Shown piece by piece: positions 1-10,935 of a stretch of DNA of 64,000 nucleotides (positions within the stretch are counted from its first letter, which is position 1; every line of letters begins with the position of its first letter). A program made the position numbers and the translations under genes. The notes under the pieces are model-generated. The model made no database searches, had not been told where the DNA came from, and saw only the letters and a program-made list of their open reading frames with translations. The DNA is from Nemertoderma westbladi (Eukaryota > Xenacoelomorpha > Nemertodermatida > Nemertodermatidae): positions 34,175 through 98,174 of the forward strand of contig JAUCBJ010000064.1 of the NCBI GenBank assembly GCA_032718475.1, written 5' to 3'.

Positions 1-236
1 GTAAGTCATTAATAAAATGAGAAATAGTATGGGAGAGGACCGATCCCTGGGGGACACCACTAATGATAGGTAATAAAGTTGAATTAATGCCGTCAATGGA
101 GACAAATTGTTTGCGATTAGAGAGGAAACTAGAAATAAGTTGAAGGGGTAGGCCTCTGATACCATAGGTATCAAGCTTATTAATAAGGATTTTGCGGTCT
201 ATGGTATCAAAGGCCTTTTTAAGGTCAATGTATAAG
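1..236 (-). mobile_element. LINE reverse-transcriptase fragment (copy D)
   Basis: This is a fragment of a CR1/Jockey-type LINE reverse transcriptase on the minus strand, truncated by the window edge. It is nearly identical to 4027-4280, 6088-6336 and 8168-8430. It covers the RT palm from motif A (LKKAFDTID type) to the motif-B region (GVPQGSVLSP type). At 236 the LINE sequence stops abruptly and joins GLIS intron sequence at the same junction seen at 6336, so LINE and GLIS piece were duplicated together. It is not a functional gene. Confidence 0.85.
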
Positions 237-522
237 GCGCATGTTGAATGATGTTAATATATTAAGGCAAAATTTTTGAAAAAAATAATAGATTTCTTAA
301 CAGATTAAAATACATACAAACACAAACTGTCTTATGGCATTATGTAATTTGTTGTCGTAAATAGTTGTATATGTAATCAATGTCACTGTACTGTACAGTG
401 TACATACGGTAATGAATGAATTGGATTCCTTGGGATCTCTCTAGATCGGATATTAAACTTTAATTCAAAAATATATATATTGTAATTTGTAATTAGTATT
501 TAGTTTTTATTGGCTATTTTAC

Positions 523-690
523 CAAGCAGTAGCTCGTTCTAGGCGTGGGCATTCCTGTGCTACAAATCAAGAGGCCCCGGTTCGATCCCTTGATTGGGCA
601 GCACTATTTGGGTAAAGTGCTTTTAATTATGGCAGCTTAGCACCACCACCCTGGTTTTCATCCTTAACTGGTCGATAAATGGAAACCAAT
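523..690 (+). mobile_element. tRNA-derived SINE in GLIS intron, copy 1
   Basis: A pol III split promoter is visible: a box A-like stretch (TAGCTCGTTCTAGG, from 530) and a canonical box B (GGTTCGATCCC, 579-589), about 49 bases apart as in tRNA. The same sequence sits at the same intron position in the other two GLIS copies, so it predates the duplications. No complete tRNA cloverleaf is seen. The element ends are not defined. Confidence 0.55.
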
Positions 691-781
691 GCAACTTGGT
701 AAACAGATAGTAGAAAATAACACAGTGAACGGAGTTTAAATAAACTAAAAAATTATCCTATTCATTTACTATTTTACGTAC

Positions 782-908
782 CTGAGCTGTTACAGAACGC
801 TTTGTTACACATTGGGTTTGTGCATGGGCAGGGCCTTTCTCCAGTGTGGTTCCGTAAATGAATCTTAAGATTTTCCCATCTAGAAAACATCCGATTACAA
901 GATTCAAC
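782..908 (-). pseudogene. GLIS-like zinc-finger 3-4 exon, duplicated copy 1
   Basis: This 127-bp exon has an acceptor TTTCAG at its upstream (right) end and a donor GTACGT on the left. It encodes most of GLIS C2H2 finger 3 ([12 protein letters not shown]) and the first half of finger 4, ending NSS, as GLIS proteins do just before the codon split for D. Compared with copy 3 it keeps Arg in HLRNH but has Cys in place of Ser (AFCNSS) and of the Tyr in RPY. No finger 5 exon follows within the copy, so I treat it as a duplicated, probably non-functional exon. Whether it is transcribed cannot be seen. Confidence 0.8.
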
Positions 909-991
909 CTGAAATTAGTTTGAGTAATTGATTTATTAATAATTATTAATTTTAAAATTAATAATAATCACTTATTTAATAATAATTAATA

Positions 992-2490
992 CTAGTGACG
1001 GGCCTAGCGGCCCGATAAGGAACCGACTTTTTATTTCAAATAAAAGAGACAACGAGAATTATTATAGAACTAATAATTATGTAAAAATACAATCATATTT
1101 CATACAATAATTATTAATAAATTCGATCTATTATTAGTTACTCAATTCTAGAACAAAATCGACCTGCAACTAGTGAAGACCTCGTTTTGGAATTTCGAAA
1201 CCACGCTGGTGCGATGCGCGATATCGTGTTTAGTTAATAAATTGAAAACTCCATCAATTCATGTGCAACCAGTAATAAGAAATCGCGATAAATGTAATTA
1301 AATAAAAATTATTCTAGAAACATTTTCCTCAAAAAGTATGAAGTCTTGTCATTGGTGACGCGAAACTAGGCTAGTGAGATTCAGGATATTGCGTTTAATA
1401 TAAAAATCGAAAACGCTATCGAATTCCGTAAAGGCGTTAATAAAATACTGCAACTTTTTTGAAATTTGTAAAATTCTAGAACTGGAAAAAATTATTTTTT
1501 GAACGGCGCTGTTTGGGGTTTGGAAACATGGATAGGCTGAAAGAGGACATCGAATTAAGTTGAAAAATGAAAACCCCATCGAATTTGGACAAAGCGTTCC
1601 GGAGTTATAGCGGATCGAAAAAAATTGACCCCCCCCAGTCGCCAAAAATTTACAGTAATTTAAAATTTTGCAAAAAAAATTTTTTGCGTTATTTTTGATG
1701 GCGAATCGATTGGCAGTACAGGCTACGAAAATTTTTTTTTGAAATTTTTGGTCAGAAAAAAAACATGGAAAAAGTATATTTTTAAAAAGATTTGATGTCT
1801 TTGCCTATGGTCAGAGAATGATCCAACTCTGTAACTTGGCAATCGCTCAAATCCATTCAGCTGAATGGCACAGTAGAGTAAACTAAAGTAAATTCCCTAT
1901 ACAATGTTCTGAAGGGGTGACTGACAGAGAGTAATCCAACAATAAAACATTTTGCAATAATGTTGGCATTAATGTAGCCAACTCACTGTGTACGTAACAG
2001 TCATTCAGCTTACATTAGCAGAGTGAGATATTCCCATAGATTGCATTGGGAAGAGTAATTCAGCTGAGGCGATATTAGATTTCAAACTAAACCAACGAGT
2101 TAATAATGTTTGCTTTGACAGAGAGTGGTGGCCTATACAAACAGTATGGGTGTACTAAGTACAATAATCTTGGCAACCTCATCGATTTATACTAAGCCTT
2201 GTGTAGAAATGCATTACATAAGCCATTTTTCATCAGGACACCAGCTGTCATGGGTGTTATTTTACCATTGCGCCTATGGCGTTTTTTCGTTTATCTCTAT
2301 TTTTCGAGCCCAGAGGCTATGGACGGAGTAGTCGATCATGCCAGGGACCTTAGAATCGCGGTATCTAGATGCTGTGAAAATTTCATCAAAATCGTTAGAG
2401 TAGTTTTGGCTGTAGATCAGCCAGTCAGCCAGCCAGCCAGCCAGCCAGTCAGCTAACAATTCTTACAGTAATGAACCTCTCGGTTCCTAA
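992..2490 (-). mobile_element. Non-autonomous Helentron/Helitron-like element
   Basis: Comparison with the empty copy at 7070-7090 defines the insertion exactly, between A and T with no target duplication. In the minus orientation the 3' end is a GC hairpin (CGGGCC-GCTA-GGCCCG, 999-1014) followed by TCACTAG, matching the CTRR-type Helitron end. The 5' end begins TTAGGAACCGAG, and its inverted copy TCGGTTCCT lies just inside the 3' hairpin. Such asymmetric subterminal inverted repeats are typical of Helentron/Helitron2 elements. A (CAGC)-rich microsatellite lies near the 5' end (2416-2455). There is no Rep or helicase ORF. Confidence 0.75.
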
Positions 2491-2591
2491 TTAAAAAAAA
2501 TAACCTTTATTGCTCATGCAGCAGTTAATTGTTGACAGACTTTGAATCTGTTTTATTCAATTATCTATTGGGATATATTTGAATGACTCAC

Positions 2592-2777
2592 GGGGCATAT
2601 GTTGGGTCTCTCCCCACTGTGGACTCTCATGTGAACAATCAGTTTATATCGCGCGTTAAGTGACTTCTGTTGCCGTTGGCAACCAGCCCATCTGCAGATG
2701 TAATTTCCATTTTTCTTCTGTGTTTCCACAGGGGTGCTTTCAATGTGTGTCACAAATATTGACAAGTGGTGAAATAG
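2592..2777 (-). pseudogene. GLIS-like zinc-finger 2 exon, duplicated copy 1
   Basis: This 186-bp exon runs from acceptor ATTTTACAG (at 2778) to donor GTGAGT (at 2591). It encodes the end of finger 1 (THIES) and finger 2, with the diagnostic GLIS signature NARYKLIVHMRVHSGERPN. The junction CCC|GTT with the finger 3-4 exon is phase 0 and recreates the finger 3 cysteine spacing. It is identical to the exon at 7181-7366. The other fingers are missing from the copy, so it is probably a non-functional duplicate. Confidence 0.8.
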
Positions 2778-3121
2778 CTGTAAAATATATAAGGATGAAA
2801 TGGTAGTATGAAGCGAAACAATGTGAAGATATTAACTTCATATCAAACATACCATACAAAAATATTCATGTACATATTGAAATAAATGTTTGAAATAGAG
2901 AATATGAAGATATATATTTGACTGTATTACTTCATATAACCATTCTCAGCTGGTTTTTTTTTTAGACTGCTTAGTGCTTTTTTTAAATGACAAACTAGAC
3001 AAAGATATAAAAAGACACATAAAAGTTATATAAAAAAGAAAAACCTCACCCACCACCAGGCTACTGTACAATGGTGTTTAGCTAAGCTTAGCTAGCTGTT
3101 AATTGTAGTGCGCGCGGGAAT

Positions 3122-4970
3122 TATTAAAATTAAAATTAACGGTAAATGTTATAGCTCTGAAAATAAGTGGTTTTTTAAGTTTGACGTAAAAGACGATTTT
3201 GATTTTTTATTGCGTAGCTCTAGTGGCACAGAATTCCAGATCGAGGGTCCTCGAAAACTCACTGATCTCTGTGAGGAAGTTAGGTGACATATTGGTATTG
3301 AGAAGTTGCCATGGGAAGCGCTGTGGGTATGTTAGTTGTGGACTGAAGAACGTTTTTGGAATAGTTTACCGAGGGTGGAATTTGGGCTTATGGTTTTCGA
3401 ATAAATATCGTACATGAAGGTGCAAACTGATAGTTCATAGAGTTTGTTAAGTGGTAAAATATTTAATTGTTTGTAAATGGGAATTGATGACGATCTGTAG
3501 TGTGAAAATGTAATACAGCTTAAAAGTTTATTGATTTTTGTACGTAGTAGTTTCAGTGTGGTGGAATGTGTGCTACCCCATACCAGGATCCCATAATTAA
3601 CGTAGGGATGGATCAGTGAAAAGTAGAGGGTTCTGAGTATATGTAGAGGAAATATGCGCCTAAGTTTATAGAAAAAATACCGCTGGATTTATATATATAT
3701 ATATTTTTTAATTTATATGTGTTTTCCACTTTAGTTTTGAATCTATCTAAATGCCAAGTAATTTTGTGTTGTCTGTCTGTTCGATATCGGTGTTGTTAAT
3801 TTTAAGTTGTAATCTGTTGTTATCGGTGGCAGTAGGAATAGGAAGGTTAGTAAATATGGTGTACTCAGTTTTCTTCAGGTTTAGTAATAGTTTATTGTCA
3901 AGTAACCAGTCGTAGATTTTTGTTAATTCACTGTTTGTACTAGATATTAATGAGAGGATATCACGATGTGAGTTGAGTAGAGTTGTGTCGTCAGCGAAAA
4001 GTGTACTAAGTAAGTTTGTTGCTTTGGGTAAGTCATTAATAAAAATGAGAAATAGTATGGGAGAGAGGACCGATCCCTGGGGGACACCACAAATGATAGG
4101 TAATAAAGTTGAATTAATGCCGTCGATGGAGACAAATTGTTTGCGATTAGAGAGGAAACTCGAAATAAGTTGAAGGGGTAGGCCTCTGATACCATAGGTC
4201 TCAAGCTTATTAATAAGGATTTTGCGGTCTATGGTATCAAAGGCCTTTTTAAGGTCAATGTATAAGGTGCATAATGAATGATGGCAATCAAACATAGAGT
4301 TAATTTTTTCCGTTATAGATAGTAGTGCGTGAGAGGTGGTTGTTATTGGTCTAAAGCCGTATTGGGATTCTGTAATTTCATGGAGTATTTGTTTAAGTAG
4401 GATTGTAATTGTTCATTAATTAATTGTTCTAGAATTTTGCTTAGTACTGGTAGTAATGATATAGGACGGTAATTATTCGGGTCTGTAGGATCGTCTGATT
4501 TGAATAGTGGTATAACTTTAGCAATTTTTAATGAATTGGGAAAAAAGCCGTACTTTATTGAAAGGTTGAATAAGTAGCACAGGTGTTGGGAAAGTGGTTT
4601 GGCAGCAAGTCGGAGTAGTTTGGTGGGGAACAACGGATCGTTAGAACTGCAGTTTAATTTGAGGTTGAGGATTCGGTATTATAATTCTATTGGAGATGTT
4701 TTTGTTAATGTAAAAGAGTTCACTCTATAGTATTTGAAATATGGCGTCGGGGGGATTGGGGTGTGCAAGTCGGTAAGGTACTTTGGAGTTTAGTTCCAAT
4801 GGTTGAAAAGTGTTCGTTGAATATTTCTGTAATTAATTTGAGTTGGGTCTGATACAATTTGTGCGGAGGTATTCGTTTTTATAATAAGTTTTTTGGGTGA
4901 TGATTTAGAAGTTGTTTTGTGGAGTAAATTGTTACGTAAATAATAAGTAATAATTATTAAATTCTCTACT
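3122..4970 (-). mobile_element. LINE fragment (copy A): RT and 3' part
   Basis: This is a CR1/Jockey-type LINE in minus orientation. A 182-residue piece (4295-3747) holds RT motif A (LKKAFDTID), motif B (GVPQGSVLSP) and the catalytic FADD. A piece at 4633-4343 holds the upstream fingers (KVIPLFK, NYRPISLLP). The two pieces are in different frames, and the thumb region down to about 3200 is broken by stops. The 5' end stops at a run of 24 C. The family matches fragments at 1, 6028 and 8110 and is related to the plus-strand LINE at 29.6-37.5 kb. It is dead. Confidence 0.85.
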
Positions 4971-4994
4971 CCCCCCCCCCCCCCCCCCCCCCCC
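4971..4994 (+). repeat. Poly-C tract (24 C)
   Basis: Uninterrupted run of 24 C at the junction between LINE copy A and unrelated sequence. Similar C or G runs recur in the window (about 10926, 23974, 25974, 63730). Confidence 0.95.
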
Positions 4995-5912
4995 ACTCAG
5001 CTTCCAACTTATTTATCCAATAAGATGCGAACGATTCCCAGATACAATGCTTCTATATATAGGGACATTTACATTGTGAACTTTAGCTGCTGTCATATAT
5101 TAATGAGGCCTACGTGCGTTGGTTATTATTGGTTAATTTAACCTGCATTTCAGACATTTCTGGTGTGTATAATCTGCAAAAAATTATAACTACAATACAA
5201 AGAAGTTAAAGCTGTCAATTAAGTGAAAATAGCAATTGTTTGTTTACGTCTTAATTTACTAAGGTGAATTTAATTTAATTTATAAATAAATGAAAAATAT
5301 TAAAATATAAAAAAGAAATATGTACAGTGTTCACAGAATAGTCTTTAAATAGAACCGTCACCGAATATTCTAAAAACGCGAAAATCGGAGTGGAGAGGAA
5401 GCGAGCAGAGTGGAGTAGGGGGGGCGGGCCGTACCTGAAATCGCGAAGGGCCTGAGCGCGTGGGCGCGAGGATTGATTCAAGGTAAGAACCCGGGCCTTA
5501 AATGTGCAGGAAATTACCACGAACAATACCTTGGGTACTAGTGAACGGAAAGTGAAGTACCGGCGCAGCGGTAAGTCTCGTTTGCCTGACGTGATATTCG
5601 GGCTCGGTTCAACTGTCTTCTTAAATCTTCAGCTCAGCAGCTCTCTTCATTTTTTTTTTCGTTATTCTATAACATTCTATTCCCATATTACTAATATGAC
5701 CAAACCACAGTTAATACTAATAAATTCACCCATTTCTTATTACAAATATTAAGATTTTATGTGAATAATACGTACGTATCGAGAGAAAAATAAGTACTTT
5801 TTCCCTAGGGAAAAAAATAACACAAACTTTTGTTGCGAAATGTTTTTGAGTGTGTCTAGTAACTTAATTACTGACGGACCACCTTACACGGAGCAACTTT
5901 TTTTGAAAAACA
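4995..5912. other. Unassigned spacer with CpG-rich core
   Basis: I see no protein-coding similarity. The centre (about 5390-5580) is clearly richer in GC and CpG than its surroundings and contains a GGGGGGCGGGCC box. Two consensus plus-strand splice donors follow (CAAG|GTAAGA at 5483 and CAGCG|GTAAGT at 5571). This could be a small promoter with a non-coding first exon, but no downstream exon can be tied to it. Confidence 0.3.
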
Positions 5913-6027
5913 AGTAGCAGAAAAAACGTTTCTCCATGTGAGGGTGCATGGGGGTCCTAATAGATATTAAATGTAAACAACAACAAAATTAAATGAAATG
6001 AAATGAAATTAAATAAAAATTAAATGT
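5913..6027. repeat. Duplicated LINE-flank segment (also 7998-8109)
   Basis: A 115-bp stretch ending in AAATG/AAATT runs, repeated with minor changes at 7998-8109. In both places it abuts the same LINE breakpoint. This shows the two LINE fragments are duplicates of one locus and not independent insertions. Confidence 0.8.
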
Positions 6028-6336
6028 TCAGTTGAGTAGAGTTGTGTCGTCAGCGAAAAGTGTACTAAGTAAGTTTGTTGCTTTGGGTAAGTCATTAATA
6101 AAATGAGAAATAGTATGGGAGAGAGGACCGATCCCTGGGGGACACCACTAATGATAGGTAATAAAGTTGAATTAATGCCGTCAATGGAGACAAATTGTTT
6201 GCGATTAGAGAGGAAACTAGAAATAAGTTGAAGGGGTAGGCCTCTGATACCATAGGTATCAAGCTTATTAATAAGGATTTTGCGGTCTATGGTATCAAAG
6301 GCCTTTTTAAGGTCAATGTATAAGGCGCATGTTGAA
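6028..6336 (-). mobile_element. LINE RT fragment (copy B)
   Basis: About 309 bp of the same LINE as copies A, C and D, minus orientation, covering RT motif A to the FADD region. Its left end matches the 8110 breakpoint and its right end joins GLIS intron sequence at 6337, as at 236. It marks the boundary of the GLIS duplication unit. Confidence 0.85.
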
Positions 6337-6609
6337 TGATGTTAATATATTAAGGCAAAATTTTTGAAAAAAATAATAGATTTCTTAACAGATTAAAATA
6401 CATACAAACACAAACTGTCTTATGGCATTATGTAATTTGTTGTCGTAAATAGTTGTATATGTAATCAATGTCACTGTACTGTACAGTGTACATACGGTAA
6501 TGAATGAATTTGATTCCTTGGGATCTCTCTAGATCGGATATTAAACTTTAATTCAAAAATATATATATTGTAATTTGTAATTAGTATTTAGTTTTTATTG
6601 GCTATTTTA

Positions 6610-6780
6610 CCAAGCAGTAGCTCGTTCTAGGCGTGGGCATTCCTGTGCTACAAATCAAGAGGCCCCGGTTCGATCCCTTGATTGGGCAGCACTATTTGGG
6701 TAAAGTGCTTTTAATTATGGCAGCTTAGCACCACCACCCTGGTTTTCATCCTTAACTGGTCGATAAATGGAAACCAATGC
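6610..6780 (+). mobile_element. tRNA-derived SINE in GLIS intron, copy 2
   Basis: Same element as at 523, with box B GGTTCGATCCC at about 6667. It is carried along by the segmental duplication. Confidence 0.55.
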
Positions 6781-6869
6781 AACTTGGTAAACAGATAGTA
6801 GAAAATAACACAGTGAACGGAGTTTAAATAAACTAAAAAATTATCCTATTCATTTACTATTTTACGTAC

Positions 6870-6996
6870 CTGAGCTGTTACAGAACGCTTTGTTACACAT
6901 TGGGTTTGTGCATGGGCAGGGCCTTTCTCCAGTGTGGTTCCGTAAATGAATCTTAAGATTTTCCCATCTAGAAAACATCCGATTACAAGATTCAAC
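6870..6996 (-). pseudogene. GLIS-like zinc-finger 3-4 exon, duplicated copy 2
   Basis: A 127-bp exon with the same acceptor (TTTCAG), donor (GTACGT) and protein as 782-908, including the Ser-to-Cys change in AFCNSS. It lies 184 bp downstream (in gene sense) of the finger 2 exon. It lacks a finger 5 exon downstream within the duplicate, so a normal GLIS protein cannot come from this copy alone. Confidence 0.8.
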
Positions 6997-7180
6997 CTGA
7001 AATTAGTTTGAGTAATTGATTTATTAATAATTATTAATTTTAAAATTAATAATAATCACTTATTTAATAATAATTAATATTAAAAAAAATAACCTTTATT
7101 GCTCATGCAGCAGTTAATTGTTGACAGACTTTGAATCTGTTTTATTCAATTATCTATTGGGATATATTTGAATGACTCAC

Positions 7181-7366
7181 GGGGCATATGTTGGGTCTCT
7201 CCCCACTGTGGACTCTCATGTGAACAATCAGTTTATATCGCGCGTTAAGTGACTTCTGTTGCCGTTGGCAACCAGCCCATCTGCAGATGTAATTTCCATT
7301 TTTCTTCTGTGTTTCCACAGGGGTGCTTTCAATGTGTGTCACAAATATTGACAAGTGGTGAAATAG
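7181..7366 (-). pseudogene. GLIS-like zinc-finger 2 exon, duplicated copy 2
   Basis: A 186-bp exon identical in sequence and splice sites to 2592-2777. It encodes the GLIS finger 2 signature (CRWAGC, then NARYKLIVHMRVHSG). Cysteines and histidines of the C2H2 finger are intact. Upstream in sense I find no finger 1 first-half exon in the 7.4-9.5 kb interval, only LINE sequence, so the copy is 5' truncated. Confidence 0.8.
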
Positions 7367-7710
7367 CTGTAAAATATATAAGGATGAAATGGTAGTATGA
7401 AGCGAAACAATGTGAAGATATTAACTTCATATCAAACATACCATACAAAAATATTCATGTACATATTGAAATAAATGTTTGAAATAGAGAATATGAAGAT
7501 ATATATTTGACTGTATTACTTCATATAAACATTCTCAGCTGGTTTTTTTTTTAGACTGCTTAGTGCTTTTTTTAAATGACAAACTAGACAAAGATATAAA
7601 AAGACACATAAAAGTTATATAAAAAAGAAAAACCTCACCCACCACCAGGCTACTGTACAATGGTGTTTAGCTAAGCTTAGCTAGCTGTTAATTGTAGTGC
7701 GCGCGGGAAT

Positions 7711-7997
7711 TTCAAAATTTTTAGTTTATGCTTGTATCAGCATTTGTCAAACGGATAGAGGCTTGAGCGATGTAGCCTGGTAGCTCACTCACCTGGTAGC
7801 TCACTCACCTGGTAGCATTCTACCTATATTACCGAACACATACACGTATGTATTGTGTAACGTAAATCAAACAGTTTAACAACATTGTGGTTCGCATATA
7901 TTTTAATTCTGTTTCAATTTTTATTGGGATTATTAGCTTTATTTTTGTATGATTGAATATTAAAATTAACGTTTCTCGTTAATTTAATTTAACGTTA
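7711..7997. other. Unassigned spacer
   Basis: AT-rich sequence with a short direct repeat (CTGGTAGCTCACTCAC, twice at about 7779-7812). I see no gene or recognisable element end. Confidence 0.4.
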
Positions 7998-8109
7998 AGA
8001 AAAAACGTTTCTCCATGTGAGGGGTGCATGGGGGTCCTAATAGATATTAAATGTAAACAACAAAAAAATTAAATGAAATGAAATGAAATTAAATAAAAAT
8101 TAAATGGTC

Positions 8110-9556
8110 AGTTGAGTAGAGTTGTGTCGTCAGCGAAAAGTGTACTAAGTAAGTTTGTTGCTTTGGGTAAGTCATTAATAAAAATGAGAAATAGTATGGG
8201 AGAGAGGACCGATCCCTGGGGGACACCACAAATGATAGGTAATAAAGTTGAATTAATGCCGTCAATGGAGACAAATTGTTTGCGATTATAGAGGAAACTC
8301 GAAATAAGTTGAAGGGGTAGGCCTCTGATACCATAGGTCTCAAGCTTATTAATAAGGATTTTGTGGTCTATGGTATCAAAGGCCTTTTTAAGGTCAATGT
8401 ATAAGGCGCATGTTGAATGATGGCAATCAAACATAGAGTTAATTTTTTCCGTTATAGATAGTAGTGCGTGAGAGGTGGTTGTTTTTGGTCCAAAGCCGTA
8501 TTGGGATTCTGTAATTACATGGAGTATTTGTTTAAGTAGGATTGTAATTGTTCATTAATTAATTGTTCTAGAATTTTGCTTAGTACTGGTAGTAATGATA
8601 TAGGACGGTAATTATTCGGGTCTGTAGGATCGTCTGATTTGAATAGTGGTATAACTTTAGCAATTTTTAATGAATCGGGAAAAAAGCCGTACTTTATTGA
8701 AAGGTTGAATAAGTAGCACAGGTGTTGGGAAAGTGGTTTGGCAGCAAGTCGGAGTAGTTTGGTGGGGAACGGATCGTTAGAACTGCAGTTTAATTTGAGG
8801 TTGAGGATTCGGTATTATAATTCTATTGGAGATGTTTCTTGTTAATGTAAAAGAGTTCACTCTAGTATTTGAAATATGGCGTCGGGGGGATCGGGGTGTG
8901 CAAGTCGGTAAGGTACTTTGGAGTTTAGTTCCAATGGTTGAAAAGTGTTCGTTGAATATTTCTGATAATTTGAGTTGGGTCTGATACAATTTGTGCGGAG
9001 GTATTCGTTTTTATAATAAGTTTTTTGGGTGATGATTTAGAAGTTGTTTTGTGGAGTACAGTATTAATTATCGACCAAGTTTTGCGGGAATTTGTAATGT
9101 TGTTATCAAATTGTTGCGAATAATATTTTTTTTCGGCAATTTTTAAGGTTTTTGTGAGATGATTACGATAGTCGGTAAAACATTTACGGTTGGTTTCAGT
9201 TCGGTTTTTTAAATAGTTCCTTTATAATTTGTCTTTAGTTCTGATTGATTTGAGTAGACTTTCAGTGATCCATGCTTTGAGGGGCCGAGTTTTGTGTGTA
9301 TATGATTTTGAAGGAATATGAGAGGAGCAAATGTTGGTGAGATTATCGTAAAAACAGTCAAACTTTGAGGTGATGGGTATTGATTTATCGGTGTAGGACT
9401 AGTTGTTGGAGGGTTTATTAATGTCACGAAAGAAAGAAGATTCGTCAAGTTTTGAATAGTCGAAAGTGTGGCGTGGTTTAGGTTCATTGAAAATACAGCT
9501 AAATTTTTGTAAAATGATAAATGTTGCATGGTGATCTGAATTACCTATTTATAGTT
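8110..9556 (-). mobile_element. LINE fragment (copy C): endonuclease-RT linker and RT
   Basis: Longer copy of the LINE in minus orientation. The RT palm (8434-8108) carries motif A, GVPQGSVLSP and FADD. Upstream sense sequence up to about 9550 covers the linker and the end of the endonuclease, in several frames with stops. It is truncated at the same 3' point as copy B, and its right end abuts a different LINE in plus orientation at about 9560. It is decayed and non-coding. Confidence 0.8.
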
Positions 9557-9561
9557 AAAAG

Positions 9562-10935
9562 TACCCGCATTGAAAACTGAGGTGGTTACATCGTCAGGGG
9601 TAATCGCCACATTGCTGGAATGTATTGAGCATTATAGATCCAAAAGTTCCGCAGTGTACCTGCTTCAGCTAGATATAGAATCGGCCTTCGACAATGTTGA
9701 GTACTGCACACTCATTCGAAAGCTGCTGGACCATGGAGTCAACCCTCACATCGCAGCTACGGTCTACTCATATTACACTTGAGGTATAGTTTTTCTCAAA
9801 TTCAATGGTAGCATCGATTGTAACGGCATACATGTAGCCCAAGGTTTAAACCAAGGTTCTCTACTATCACCAACTATTTTTAACTTATACACAGCTGATA
9901 TAACTGCGGCTCTAGAGAGTTCCAACTTAGGTTGTCGTGTCGGCCCTGTGTGGTTAGGCGCCATAGTATACGCCGATGACTCCCTCCTTCTTAGCACCTC
10001 GGCTACTGATCTCGAACGTATGGCAATGATTGTAAGTGATAAAGCAGACGAGGTCTGTCTTAGCTTTGAACCCACTAAAACCTCATGGATTGTAGTCGAC
10101 AGCATCCAAAATCATGTCATAAACCCTGCTTTATCATCATACGTGGATCTCTTGTTGCAAGAAGTTCTTCCCTTACCTTCTTAGGATACAACCTTAAAAG
10201 TTCATCGAACTCCAAAGTAATCCTTAATGATTCTATCAGGTTGATAGCTTACTACTCTCAAACATTTCACACTAGAGGCTGGACAACGCGCTGGCTTCCT
10301 CCTAAGGTGGTCTTCCGACTATGGGACTCCCTAGCTGTACCAGCTACCTCAAATGGATTAAAATTCAATATAGGTTCTCATACCTCCACTGATCGTGACG
10401 CTCTTGATGTATTCTACCGCAAATCGTTAAGAGGTTTACTAAACCTTGGCCCATATGTTGGGAATTGCACTCTTTACCACGTCGCCAATCTTGTGCCAAT
10501 CTCGATTGCTGCACTTCGGTTGTGTGTCGGTACCGTCCTGCGCATATCGAACTGTCCTAGTCGCTTTCTACAACTAATTTGTCGGATTGCAATGTTCAGC
10601 AATGTGCTCCCCCTGGCGTCGTGTCGCGGCATTTCTTGTGGCTACAGCATCGCGCGCTCATCCTACGCCTTACCTGACCTGCTTTCTGTACTCAACTTTT
10701 CATATTCCAAAAGTGAGCTGGTGTCGTGCATTTCCCTTGCCAAGCCGACATATCGTGAACTGATCAGCTCAAATTTCATTAGAACTACACTCAAACTCAA
10801 AACAAACAACATTGAAGAGAAAAGAGCCAGAATACTCTCATATTATGGCGTTTTCTAATCTGAAATCCAACTATATTTGCAGCGCAAACTCCTATCATAA
10901 TCACTTCTACCTGCACTCTGCAATCCCCCCCCCCC
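9562..10935 (+). mobile_element. Plus-strand LINE, RT and C-terminal domain (dead)
   Basis: The RT begins at 9570 with motif A (LQLDIESAFDNVEY). A stop breaks the frame after VYSYYT; motif B (GLNQGSLLSPTIF) and the catalytic VYADDSLLL follow at about 9850-9985. The frame then shifts, and a 257-residue C-terminal part (10085-10858) runs to a C-rich 3' tail. The RT is a different family from the minus-strand LINE next to it; LDIESAFD with LNQGS resembles I/Nimb- or L1-like lineages, assignment uncertain. The 5' part is missing. Confidence 0.75.

Larger units (their letters stand above)
237..3121 (-). repeat. GLIS-locus duplication, copy 1
   Basis: This segment matches 6337-7710 almost base for base, except that it holds a 1.5 kb insertion at 992-2490. 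Its 5' part (about 250-1000) also matches 39252-40013. It contains a GLIS finger 3-4 exon, a finger 2 exon, their introns and an old tRNA-derived SINE. The segment joins LINE sequence on both sides, so it looks like a LINE-flanked segmental duplication of part of a GLIS gene and not an independent gene. Confidence 0.85.
6337..7710 (-). repeat. GLIS-locus duplication, copy 2 (empty site)
   Basis: This segment matches 237-3121 without the Helentron-like insertion. It holds the finger 3-4 exon, a short intron of about 184 bp and the finger 2 exon, showing the original spacing of these exons. High identity to copy 1, including shared changes such as AFCNSS, means copies 1 and 2 separated recently. 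Confidence 0.85.

Noticed and set aside
523-600. Functional tRNA gene
   Set aside because: Box A- and box B-like sequences are present, but no acceptor stem or full cloverleaf is evident. It is better explained as a tRNA-derived SINE.
3973-4173. Plus-strand ORFs across LINE fragments
   Set aside because: They mirror the minus-strand RT, whose motifs (LKKAFDTID, FADD) are unambiguous.
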